5,249 nucleotides of DNA from DASVLX01 sp035552275 (lineage in GTDB: Bacteria > Actinomycetota > Actinomycetes > Mycobacteriales > Pseudonocardiaceae). A program made the position numbers and the translations under genes. This document shows positions 1 through 5,150 of the stretch, piece after piece. The DNA lies in the NCBI GenBank assembly GCA_035552275.1, contig DASZLR010000298.1, forward strand, positions 1 to 5,249, given 5' to 3'. The notes below the pieces were generated by a model, which saw nothing but the letters and a program-made list of their open reading frames with translations, ran no database searches and was not told where the DNA came from. Numbering within the stretch: position 1 is the stretch's first letter; each line of letters begins with the position of its first letter.

Positions 1-305
1 ATCTGCCTGTCGCCGTCGACATGGCCGAGGATCACCGCCGGCCCGATCTCGCCGGGCGTGGGGCCGTCGAACCAACCACCGACACCGGAATCGAGCGGAC
101 CATGCCCGCCGCGGACGTCGAGGCGGACGTGACCGTCGAGCTGGGCCCGGTGGTGGGCGCGCCCACCACCGAACCGCACGCCCAGCAGCGCGAGCGCCGC
201 GATGATGACCGGGATGACGACCCCCCCAGAACGCCACCGCCCGCCGCGCGCGCCCGACCCGAGCTGGTCATCCTCAGTCACCGATGGCGACGAATTTGTT
301 GACAC
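1..305 (-). CDS. Class E/F-type sortase, membrane-anchored (3'-truncated by window edge)
   Basis: About 101 codons of the N-terminal part are visible; the C-terminal half, with the catalytic Cys and Arg, lies outside the window. Counting from the GTG at 305-303, residues 1-28 are polar and Gly/Arg-rich. Residues 29-43 (VVIPVIIAALALLGV) form a hydrophobic membrane anchor. Residues 77-98 contain GWFDGPTPGE followed by GPAVILGHVDG, the pattern of class E/F sortases, with H95 of GHVD as the expected catalytic His. Sortases are extracytoplasmic cysteine transpeptidases that attach sorting-signal proteins to the cell surface. The usual IPxIGVxAP strand between anchor and GWF is not obvious, so this stretch may be divergent or disturbed. 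The gene follows lpdA on the same strand after 87 bp. The start is uncertain: GTG 305-303 is 9 nt after a GGGAGGA site, and a second in-frame GTG is at 281-279. No upstream in-frame ATG is available. Family assignment is fairly sure; start and function are less so. Confidence 0.75.
   Translation of the reverse strand, partial: MSTNSSPSVTEDDQLGSGARGGRWRSGGVVIPVIIAALALLGVRFGGGRAHHRAQLDGHVRLDVRGGHGPLDSGVGGWFDGPTPGEIGPAVILGHVDGDRQ
148..171. repeat. Perfect 24-bp palindrome with no spacer
   Basis: The half-site CGGTGGTGGGCG (148-159) is followed directly by its exact reverse complement (160-171), centred on GGCGCGCC. All 12 base pairs match. It lies inside the sortase gene, just after the membrane anchor, where it encodes the FGGGRAHHR stretch (residues 45-53). 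It could form a cruciform or mRNA hairpin, or be a protein binding site; no function is shown. Confidence 0.9.
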
Positions 306-309
306 GCAT
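274..309 (-). CDS. Possible 11-aa leader ORF overlapping the sortase start
   Basis: ATG at 309-307 follows GGGAGGA by the ideal 5 nt and reads MRVNKFVAIGD before TGA at 276-274. Its codons end mostly in C, more like real coding sequence than the overlapping sortase-frame codons (GTG TCA ACA AAT). The in-frame sortase GTG at 281-279 lies 2 nt before this stop codon, so termination-reinitiation coupling is possible. Alternatively this is the true sortase N-terminus: skipping the single T at 276 would fuse it to the sortase frame as ...AIGD-EDDQLGS. Translation is not shown, and this may be chance. Confidence 0.3.
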   Translation of the reverse strand: MRVNKFVAIGD

Positions 310-314
310 GACAA

Positions 315-321
315 TCCTCCC
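315..321 (-). promoter_or_regulatory. Ribosome binding site GGGAGGA before the sortase
   Basis: On the minus strand GGGAGGA is a strong Shine-Dalgarno match. It stands 5 nt before an ATG (309-307) that opens an 11-codon ORF, and 9 nt before the GTG (305-303) that opens the sortase frame. It is therefore good evidence for translation here but does not by itself decide which start is used. Confidence 0.55.
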
Positions 322-392
322 AGCTGCCAGTGGAATCCCCGACACTCAAGGAGACGTCGCGCTGACTCCCAGGTTGCGCCCGCGACCCCCAG

Positions 393-1796
393 TCAGCCCA
401 GGTCGTCGTGCCGCATCAACTGCCGCGCCGCCTCGGTGATCGAGCCGGACAGCGACGGATACACCGAGAAGGTCAACGCCAGATGCTCCACGCTGAGCTG
501 GTTCTGCACGGCCAGCGCGATCGGCAGGATCAGTTCGCTGGCGTTCGGCGCGACCACCACACCACCGATCACCACTCCGGTCGCCGGACGGCAGAACAGC
601 TTGACGAAACCTCGGTGCAGGCCCTCCATTTTGGCGCGGGCGTTGGTCGCCAGCGGCAGCATGACCGTCCGGGCCGGCACCGCGCCGGAGTCGATCGCCT
701 GCTGGCTGATGCCGACGTTGGCGATCTCCGGATGGGTGAAAACGTTTGCGGCCACCGTCTTCAGCTTGATCGGCGTGACGCCCTCGCCCAAGGCGTGCCA
801 CATCGCGATCCGGCCCTGCATCTGCGCCACCGACGCCAGCATCAGCACGCCGGTGCAGTCGCCGGCCGCGTACACCCCGGAGACGCCGGTGCGGGACACC
901 CGATCGACGGACACGAAACCGCCCGGACCCGGCGTGACGCCGACCCGCTCCAAGCCGATGTCGCCGGTGTTGGGCACCGATCCGACGGTCATCAGCACAT
1001 GGCTGGCCGCGAGCCGCCCGCCGTCACCGAGATGCACCACGACACCGTCGCCGACCCGCTCGACCTTCTCCGCGCGCACGTTCTTGACCAGTCGCACCCC
1101 GCGTTCGGCGAACACGTCCTCCAGCACGGCGGCGGCGTCGGCGTCCTCATAGGGCAGCACCCGGTCCCGACTGGACACCACGGTGACGTCCACGCCGAGT
1201 TCGGTGTAGGCGGAGGCGAACTCGGCGCCGGTGACGCCGGATCCGACCACCACCAGCTTTTCCGGCAGGCTCGGCAGGTCGTAGATCTGCCGCCAGGTCA
1301 GCACCCGCTCGCCATCCGGCTGCGCGCCCGGCAGCACGCGGGGCGTGGCGCCGGTGGCGATCAGCACGACGTCGGCGTCCAGCGACTCGACGCCGCCGTC
1401 GTTCAGTTCGATCGCCACCCGGTGCTGGGCGAGGCCGGGCGACTCGTCGGCGAACCGGGCGTAGCCGGCGATCACCCGCACGCCCTCGCGCTGCACCCGG
1501 GACTTGACGTCCGCGGACTGCGCCAGCGCGAGTCCGCGCACCCGGCCGTGCACGGTCGGCACGTCCACCTCGGCGTCCTGGTCATAGCTGCGGATGCCGA
1601 GCTCATCGGCGCCGCGGAAGGCCGAGCGCGCGCCGGCCGAGGCGATGAACGTCTTGGAGGGCACGCAGTCGTAGAGCACGCAGGCGCCGCCGAGCCCCGC
1701 CGGCTCGATGACCGTCACGTCGGCGCCGTGCTGGGCGGCGACCAGGGCCGCCTCGTAACCGGCCGGGCCGCCGCCCATGATGACGATCCGGGACAC
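393..1796 (-). CDS. lpdA: LpdA-type FAD-dependent NAD(P)H:quinone reductase (flavoprotein disulfide reductase family)
   Basis: 467 aa, a normal length for the family. The N-terminal FAD site GGGPAG is at residues 8-13. The redox disulfide motif GGACVLYDCVPSK gives C39 and C44. The NAD(P) site GSGVTGAEFA is at 185-194, the second FAD motif YAAGDCTG at 309-316, and the dimerisation domain begins near 347 (VAANVFTHPEIANVG). In lipoamide dehydrogenases the C-terminus carries a catalytic HxxxxE; the matching stretch here, SVYPSLSG (444-451), has Y446 and G451 instead. This fits M. tuberculosis LpdA (Rv3303c), known to reduce quinones with NAD(P)H rather than act on lipoamide. The GTG start is chosen because AAGGAGG (1807-1801) lies 4 nt upstream and the protein begins directly at the Rossmann strand VSRIVIMGGG. 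It is divergent from the Rv3304-like gene. The enzyme is probably cytosolic and in oxidative-stress defence (inferred). Confidence 0.95.
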   Translation of the reverse strand: MSRIVIMGGGPAGYEAALVAAQHGADVTVIEPAGLGGACVLYDCVPSKTFIASAGARSAFRGADELGIRSYDQDAEVDVPTVHGRVRGLALAQSADVKSRVQREGVRVIAGYARFADESPGLAQHRVAIELNDGGVESLDADVVLIATGATPRVLPGAQPDGERVLTWRQIYDLPSLPEKLVVVGSGVTGAEFASAYTELGVDVTVVSSRDRVLPYEDADAAAVLEDVFAERGVRLVKNVRAEKVERVGDGVVVHLGDGGRLAASHVLMTVGSVPNTGDIGLERVGVTPGPGGFVSVDRVSRTGVSGVYAAGDCTGVLMLASVAQMQGRIAMWHALGEGVTPIKLKTVAANVFTHPEIANVGISQQAIDSGAVPARTVMLPLATNARAKMEGLHRGFVKLFCRPATGVVIGGVVVAPNASELILPIALAVQNQLSVEHLALTFSVYPSLSGSITEAARQLMRHDDLG

Positions 1797-1846
1797 TGCT
1801 CCTCCTTGCGGATGTTCGCCGCTGTGCGGCGGTATTCGCCGCGCCC

Positions 1847-1875
1847 ACCGTACGCGCGCCGGCCGGTTCTGTTCA
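1847..1875 (-). promoter_or_regulatory. Candidate lpdA promoter
   Basis: On the minus strand TGAACA (1875-1870, 4 of 6 to TTGACA) and TACGGT (1852-1847, fits TANNNT) are 17 bp apart. Transcription would begin near 1840, giving a leader of about 44 nt before the GTG. That leader contains a 6-bp hairpin (1817-1831, CGCCGC/GCGGCG, 3-nt loop) shortly before the ribosome binding site. The match is modest and is a guess from position and spacing. Confidence 0.25.
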
Positions 1876-1973
1876 CGCCGATGTTCCGGCCGCTGTTCGC
1901 GTCGAGTCCGCGCCGAGTCCTCGCCGATCAGACTTGATGTTCTTGTCGATCGGGCGAGCTTGGCCGGTGCCGC

Positions 1974-1979
1974 TAGGCT
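1974..1979 (+). promoter_or_regulatory. -10 element of a probable leaderless promoter
   Basis: TAGGCT fits the actinobacterial -10 pattern TANNNT. Its last base is 7 nt before the expected +1, which places the transcription start at or next to the GTG start codon (1987). There is no Shine-Dalgarno sequence before this GTG. Leaderless transcripts with an RTG at the 5' end are common in mycobacteria and relatives. No convincing -35 element is seen. Confidence 0.4.
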
Positions 1980-1986
1980 GTGCTGC

Positions 1987-2439
1987 GTGCCGTTGTACGC
2001 CGCGTATGGGTCGAACATGGATCCGGCCCAGATGATGGAGCGAGCTCCGCACTCGCCGATGGCGGGTACCGGGTGGTTGCTCGGTTGGCGCCTGACCTTC
2101 GGCGGCGAGGATCTTGCCTGGGAGGGCGCGCTGGCGACCGTGGTCGAGGACCAGCGGTCGGAAGTGTTCTGCGTGCTGTACGACATGATGCCCGATGACG
2201 AGCTCGGACTGGACAAGTGGGAGGGCTCGGAACTGGGCCTGCACAAGAAGATCCGGCTGCGGGTGCAGACCCTGGAAGGCTCGGTGCTGGCCTGGCTGTA
2301 CACGCTCGACGCCTATGAGGGCGGCCTGCCGTCGGCCCGGTATATCGGCGTGATCGCCGATGCGGCGGAGGCGGCCGCCGCGCCGGCGGACTATGTGGCG
2401 AACCTGCGCAACCGGCCTTGTCGCGGCCTGGACACCTGA
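1987..2439 (+). CDS. Gamma-glutamylcyclotransferase-fold protein, Rv3304-like
   Basis: 150 aa. The N-terminus VPLYAAYGSNM carries the YGSN signature loop (residues 7-10) of the gamma-glutamylcyclotransferase/AIG2-like fold. LDKWEG (75-80) supplies E79, the likely general-acid/base Glu of the family. DAYEGGLPSARY (108-119) matches the conserved Pro-Ser-x-x-Tyr segment near the end of the domain. It closely resembles M. tuberculosis Rv3304 as I remember it, which is similar in length and has the same neighbours. The family includes enzymes releasing 5-oxoproline from gamma-glutamyl amines, but this member's substrate is unknown, so I give no enzyme name. The GTG start is preferred because the fold begins immediately after it and upstream codons overlap the lpdA promoter region. 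It is divergent from lpdA, probably translated from a leaderless mRNA, and probably cytosolic. Confidence 0.85.
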   Translation: MPLYAAYGSNMDPAQMMERAPHSPMAGTGWLLGWRLTFGGEDLAWEGALATVVEDQRSEVFCVLYDMMPDDELGLDKWEGSELGLHKKIRLRVQTLEGSVLAWLYTLDAYEGGLPSARYIGVIADAAEAAAAPADYVANLRNRPCRGLDT

Positions 2440-2465
2440 GGTCTCGCTCGGCCCGTTTTCCCGAG

Positions 2466-2474
2466 TTATCCACA
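2466..2474 (+). promoter_or_regulatory. DnaA-box-like 9-mer TTATCCACA
   Basis: TTATCCACA is an exact match to the classical DnaA box, within GTTATCCACAGG. It lies 50 bp before the ATG of the AbiEi-like gene, in an 85-bp gap after the Rv3304-like gene. It is a single copy, so it is not a replication origin. It could be a DnaA or other regulator site for the downstream gene; whether it is functional is unknown. Confidence 0.35.
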
Positions 2475-2524
2475 GGTTGAAGATCGTCCTTTCCCTCGAC
2501 GCTGTTCATGCGCAAGCTGGACAC

Positions 2525-3577
2525 ATGATCACCGCAACCGAGAGCGCCCACGCCGATCTTCCGGACGGCCTGCACGGCGCCTACACAGTTCAACGCGCAC
2601 GAGCGATGTTCCACGGCCAGCTACGCAGCCGGGTCGACCGAGGTGAGCTGGTCGGGTTCGGCCGGGGCGTGCTGCTCGACGGCGACCGCGCCGACGAGCT
2701 GCGCACCCGCTGTGCCGGGGCGCTGCTGCTGGCCGGTCCGTCCAGTGTGGTCGTCGGGCCGACGGCCGCCGCGCTGTACGGCTGCACCGTCCCGGGCGGA
2801 TTCCCCGTCCACCTCAAGGTTCCCTACGAGCGGCGGGTGCGGTCCCGGGATGGCCTGATCGTCCACCAGGGCTATCTGAACGAGGACGATATCCAGCTCT
2901 ACGACGGGATGCGGGTGGCCTGCCTGGAATGGGCCATCACGGACGTGCTGTGCTCGGCGTCCCGGCGCGGCGCGCTCGCCTGCGCCGATCAGGTGCTGCG
3001 CTCGCTGCGTCCATCGGAACGCATCGCGTTGCGCACCGACATCATCCGGCGGCTGGGCGCGCGAAACGACCAGCGGGGCACCAAACAGGCCCACCAGCTG
3101 CTCGCGCTGGCGACCGGAAAACCCGAGCATCCGGTCGAGAGCGCGTTGCTGCTCACTGTGGTGGACGGCGGTTTCCCCATCCCGACGTGTCAGCACGAGG
3201 TGGTCAACCATGGCTGGCCGCCGCGCCGGCTCAGCCTCGCCTGGCCCAGCGCCAAGGTTGGGCTGGTGTACGGCCATGATCCGAACCACGATCCAGCCGA
3301 CGAGCAGTCCGACGAGGCCGATCTTCGGCAGTTCGGCTGGCGGATCGTGCACGCGAGTTGGCCGGATCTGCGCGATCCCACCGCGCTGGTCATCCGGCTG
3401 CGGGCGGCGTTCAAGGCGAATGCCGCCACACCAGCCCAGGCCGCCGTCGTGCCGGTCGCCATCAGCCCGACCGCCATGTCGGCTGCTGTGTCCGCTGCTG
3501 GGTCCAACGCAATGTCCGACGCAATGTCCAACGCCGTGCCCACTGCCCGGCCGAGCGGCGATCGGAAGTGGGACTGA
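2525..3577 (+). CDS. Orphan AbiEi-like / DUF559-like protein with degenerate nuclease domain
   Basis: 350 aa. Residues 16-55 (YTVQRARAMF, then RSRVDRGELVGFGRGVLL) resemble the winged-helix N-terminus of AbiEi-type antitoxin-like proteins. Residues 66-90 (ALLLAGPSSVVVGPTAAALYG) match the conserved segment that follows in actinobacterial members. Residues 202-297 align by eye with a C-terminal Vsr/DUF559-type endonuclease domain: HPVES (E205), RRLSLAWP, KVGLVYGHD, and FGWRIVH (270-276). The expected Asp of LDLAWP is S237, and the expected EYDG is VYGH (248-251), so catalysis is probably lost. Residues 298-350 are an Ala/Ser-rich tail made by a 12-bp repeat. No AbiEii nucleotidyltransferase toxin is adjacent, so it is not a complete type IV toxin-antitoxin pair. 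The ATG start has only a weak ribosome site; earlier in-frame codons would run into the preceding gene. The role is unknown, possibly DNA binding. Confidence 0.7.
   Translation: MITATESAHADLPDGLHGAYTVQRARAMFHGQLRSRVDRGELVGFGRGVLLDGDRADELRTRCAGALLLAGPSSVVVGPTAAALYGCTVPGGFPVHLKVPYERRVRSRDGLIVHQGYLNEDDIQLYDGMRVACLEWAITDVLCSASRRGALACADQVLRSLRPSERIALRTDIIRRLGARNDQRGTKQAHQLLALATGKPEHPVESALLLTVVDGGFPIPTCQHEVVNHGWPPRRLSLAWPSAKVGLVYGHDPNHDPADEQSDEADLRQFGWRIVHASWPDLRDPTALVIRLRAAFKANAATPAQAAVVPVAISPTAMSAAVSAAGSNAMSDAMSNAVPTARPSGDRKWD
3476..3547 (+). repeat. 12-bp tandem repeat, six units, in frame
   Basis: Six consecutive 12-bp units run from 3476: ATGTCGGCTGCT, GTGTCCGCTGCT, GGGTCCAACGCA, ATGTCCGACGCA, ATGTCCAACGCC and GTGCCCACTGCC. 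They encode MSAA, VSAA, GSNA, MSDA, MSNA and VPTA (residues 318-341 of the AbiEi-like protein). The middle units differ by only one to three bases, which points to slippage or recombination. Because 12 is a multiple of 3, gain or loss of units changes tail length without breaking the frame. Confidence 0.9.
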
Positions 3578-3614
3578 TGGCCAGGTTGTTCGCGGGATTG
3601 CTTGCGGTCGCGGG

Positions 3615-4925
3615 TCAGCTCGCCAATGCTGCCAGCGCTGCGTGCGTCAGCACCCGGACCGCGTTGGGCAGTGCCCGTTCGTCCAGGGTGAAGGTCGGCT
3701 GGTGCAGATCGCCCATCGGGCCTTCGCCGGGCCACACGCCCAGCCGGGCGAACGATCCCGGAATGTGGCGCAGGTACCAGCCGAAGTCCTCGCCGCCGGA
3801 GGACTGCGGGGTGCCGGCCGGTGCGTCGTCGCCGAGCGCGGCGAGCACGCCGGCCCGCAGCAGTTCGGTGCTCTCCGCATCGTTGACCACCGGCGGCACG
3901 CCGCGCTGGTGCCGGAGCTCGAAGCCGACCCCGGTCGGCAGCAGCAGCGACCGCACCAGGTCGGCGACCAGCGGCTCCAGCTCGACCCAGATGTCCTGGT
4001 CGCCCGTGCGCAGGGTGCCGCGCAGCACGCCGTCCTGCGGCACCGCGTTGGCCGCCTCGCCGGCATGCACGGCGCCCCACACCAGCACCGTGCCCGACCG
4101 CGGGTCCACCCGGCGGGAGAGCAGCGCCGGCAATCCGGTGATGACGGTGCCCAGCGCGTGCACCAGATCGGCGGTCAGGTGCGGACGGGAAGTGTGGCCG
4201 CCCGGCGAGGTAAGCCGCAGTTCGAGCAGGTCGGCCGCGGCGGTGATCGGGCCGATGCGGGTGCCGACCCGGCCGACCGCGAGCCGCGGGTCACAATGCA
4301 GTCCGAAGATGCGCTCCACGCCCTCCAGGCCGCCGGCGTCGATCACGTCCAGCGCACCGCCGGGCATGGCCTCCTCGGCGGGCTGGAAGATCAGCCTGAT
4401 GCGGCCGGGCAGTTCGCCGGCATTGGCCAGCGCCAGCCCGGCGCCGAGCAGCGCGACCGTGTGCAGGTCGTGGCCGCAGGCGTGGCTCACGTCATCGACC
4501 GTCGACCGGTACGGCAGGTTGGTGTTCTCGGCCAGCGGCAGCGCGTCCAGATCGGCGCGCAACGCCACGCACCGTTCGCCGGCGCTGATATCGGCACCGG
4601 CGCCGACGTCGCACCACAGTCCTGTCCCGCCGGGCAACACCCGAGGGCTCAGCCCGGCCGAGCGAAGCAACTCCGCGACAAGATCGGTAGTGGCGTATTC
4701 GTGCCTGGACAGCTCGGGGTGCGCGTGCACGCTCCGTCGCCAGGCCAGCAGGTCGCCCAGGTTCGCCGCCAGCCAGCCGTCCAACCAGGACGGGCCACGA
4801 CCAGCGCCGATGTCATCCACCGGTGCCATGGTGACGCCATCATCCTCAAGCAGCACGGCGGACTGCGGCTGCTGGACGTCACCAATCCCATCGGGTAGGC
4901 CCGGGCGTGCGTGCACGACCGTCAC
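3615..4925 (-). CDS. amiA1: M20D-family metallo-amidohydrolase, AmiA1-like
   Basis: 436 aa from GTG 4925-4923, or 404 aa from ATG 4829-4827. In the longer numbering, WRRSVHAHPELSRHEYATT (62-80) is the family N-terminus. RADLDALP (123-130) and HACGHDLH (148-155, with C150 and H152) follow, then QPAEE (181-185, catalytic Glu and metal ligand). IFGLHCDP (206-213, H210), GGHTSRPH (242-249) in the lid/dimerisation domain, GGEDF (377-381) and DLHQPTFTLDE (406-416, H408) complete the M20D metal and substrate set. All key residues are present, so it should be an active zinc- or manganese-dependent hydrolase of N-acyl amino acids or similar amides; the substrate is unknown. It resembles M. tuberculosis AmiA1 (Rv3305c, 389 aa by memory). 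The GTG start has a strong ribosome site but adds 32 residues without family similarity. No signal peptide is seen, so it is cytosolic. It is convergent with the AbiEi-like gene, 37 bp apart. Confidence 0.92.
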   Translation of the reverse strand: MTVVHARPGLPDGIGDVQQPQSAVLLEDDGVTMAPVDDIGAGRGPSWLDGWLAANLGDLLAWRRSVHAHPELSRHEYATTDLVAELLRSAGLSPRVLPGGTGLWCDVGAGADISAGERCVALRADLDALPLAENTNLPYRSTVDDVSHACGHDLHTVALLGAGLALANAGELPGRIRLIFQPAEEAMPGGALDVIDAGGLEGVERIFGLHCDPRLAVGRVGTRIGPITAAADLLELRLTSPGGHTSRPHLTADLVHALGTVITGLPALLSRRVDPRSGTVLVWGAVHAGEAANAVPQDGVLRGTLRTGDQDIWVELEPLVADLVRSLLLPTGVGFELRHQRGVPPVVNDAESTELLRAGVLAALGDDAPAGTPQSSGGEDFGWYLRHIPGSFARLGVWPGEGPMGDLHQPTFTLDERALPNAVRVLTHAALAALAS

Positions 4926-4999
4926 ATCAACTCCTCCTCGTGCGCGTTCGCCGGCACGCCACCAACAACCGGCAGTGGGCTCCTCCCGATGCCGACCAT
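4922..4999 (-). CDS. Possible 25-aa ORF translationally coupled to amiA1
   Basis: ATG at 4999-4997 opens 25 codons (N-terminus MVGIGRSPLPVVGG, ending AHEEELM) and stops at TGA 4924-4922. The amiA1 GTG (4925-4923) overlaps this stop as GTGA, the classic 4-base coupling arrangement, and the amiA1 ribosome site is encoded as the EEE of the peptide. No ribosome site precedes the ATG; another GGGAGGAG (4987-4980) lies inside the ORF. The peptide matches no family I know. It could be a leader, the remnant of an upstream gene (M. tuberculosis has amiB1 here), or chance. Confidence 0.3.
   Translation of the reverse strand: MVGIGRSPLPVVGGVPANAHEEELM
4931..4938 (-). promoter_or_regulatory. Ribosome binding site AGGAGGAG deciding the amiA1 GTG start
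   Basis: On the minus strand AGGAGGAG is followed by TTGAT and then GTG (4925-4923), an optimal 5-nt gap. The internal ATG at 4829-4827 has only GAGG 14 nt away, so the upstream GTG is favoured even though homologues begin near the internal ATG. Confidence 0.6.
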
Positions 5000-5119
5000 G
5001 TTGCCGCAAGTTGCACTACGGAACGAAACGAAATGCGGATTTGGGCCGGCCGCCGGTCACAACGCTGCGCCAAACGGCTGGCGGTATTAGGCCTGACTGT
5101 ATCCGCTCCGTAATCGTCC

Positions 5120-5139
5120 GACGAGCGACACCGCTCGTC
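5120..5139 (-). terminator. Hairpin after the membrane-protein gene, possible terminator
   Basis: GACGAGCG (5120-5127) and CGCTCGTC (5132-5139) pair perfectly over 8 bp around a 4-nt loop. The hairpin begins 11 nt after the stop codon of the upstream minus-strand gene. No U-run follows, so it is not a classical intrinsic terminator; actinobacteria are proposed to use such U-less hairpins. It may instead protect the mRNA 3' end. Confidence 0.4.
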
Positions 5140-5150
5140 CCGGCAGGCGT

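Larger units (their letters stand above)
1797..1986. promoter_or_regulatory. Divergent intergenic region between lpdA and the Rv3304-like gene, with repeated short words
   Basis: This 190-bp region must hold the promoters of both neighbours. GATGTTC occurs three times in the same orientation (1811-1817, 1880-1886, 1936-1942). CGAGTCC occurs twice, 11 bp apart (1903-1909, 1914-1920), one helical turn, as a dimeric regulator might use. GGCCGG (1861-1866) and CCGGCC (1886-1891) form an inverted pair. No known operator is recognised. Confidence 0.35.
4926..5150. other. Spacer upstream of amiA1
   Basis: The 225 bp between the membrane-protein stop and the amiA1 GTG hold no large gene. Besides the hairpin (5120-5139), the 25-aa ORF and two Shine-Dalgarno-like runs, the minus strand has one TANNNT match (TACAGT, 5101-5096). 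That could be a -10 element giving a leader of about 165 nt, but no -35 is seen. The central part (5009-5062) is less GC-rich than the coding regions and includes GAACG-AAACG-AAATG pentamer-like repetition (5021-5035). Confidence 0.4.

Noticed and set aside
32..271. 79-aa minus-strand ORF starting at ATG 271
   Set aside because: After the G7 run it reads Ser/Arg-rich sequence, whereas the neighbouring frame gives a membrane helix and the sortase GHVD motif. Only its first 17 residues may matter, if the G run varies.
372..387. Hairpin just after the lpdA stop as a terminator
   Set aside because: The 7-bp stem has a mismatch in the lpdA-strand RNA, a 2-nt loop and no U-run; too weak to call.
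408..1937. Long plus-strand ORF (509 aa) opposite lpdA
   Set aside because: It is antisense to a gene with clear FAD, NAD(P) and disulfide motifs; its His/Arg/Gly/Gln-rich composition is typical of the reverse frame of high-GC coding DNA.
2447..2465. CTCGG/CCGAG stem after the Rv3304-like gene as a terminator
   Set aside because: Only 5 bp with a 9-nt loop; the TTTT lies inside the loop rather than after the stem.
2525..3577. A complete type IV (AbiE) toxin-antitoxin system
   Set aside because: No AbiEii nucleotidyltransferase gene is adjacent; the downstream gene is amiA1 on the opposite strand.
3578..3614. Bidirectional terminator between the convergent AbiEi-like gene and amiA1
   Set aside because: Only a 4-bp CGCG pairing is visible in these 37 bp; no usable stem or U-run.
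3210..4898. 562-aa plus-strand ORF
   Set aside because: A shadow of the AbiEi-like gene end and of amiA1, with the Gln/His/Arg-rich composition of a wrong frame and no domain.
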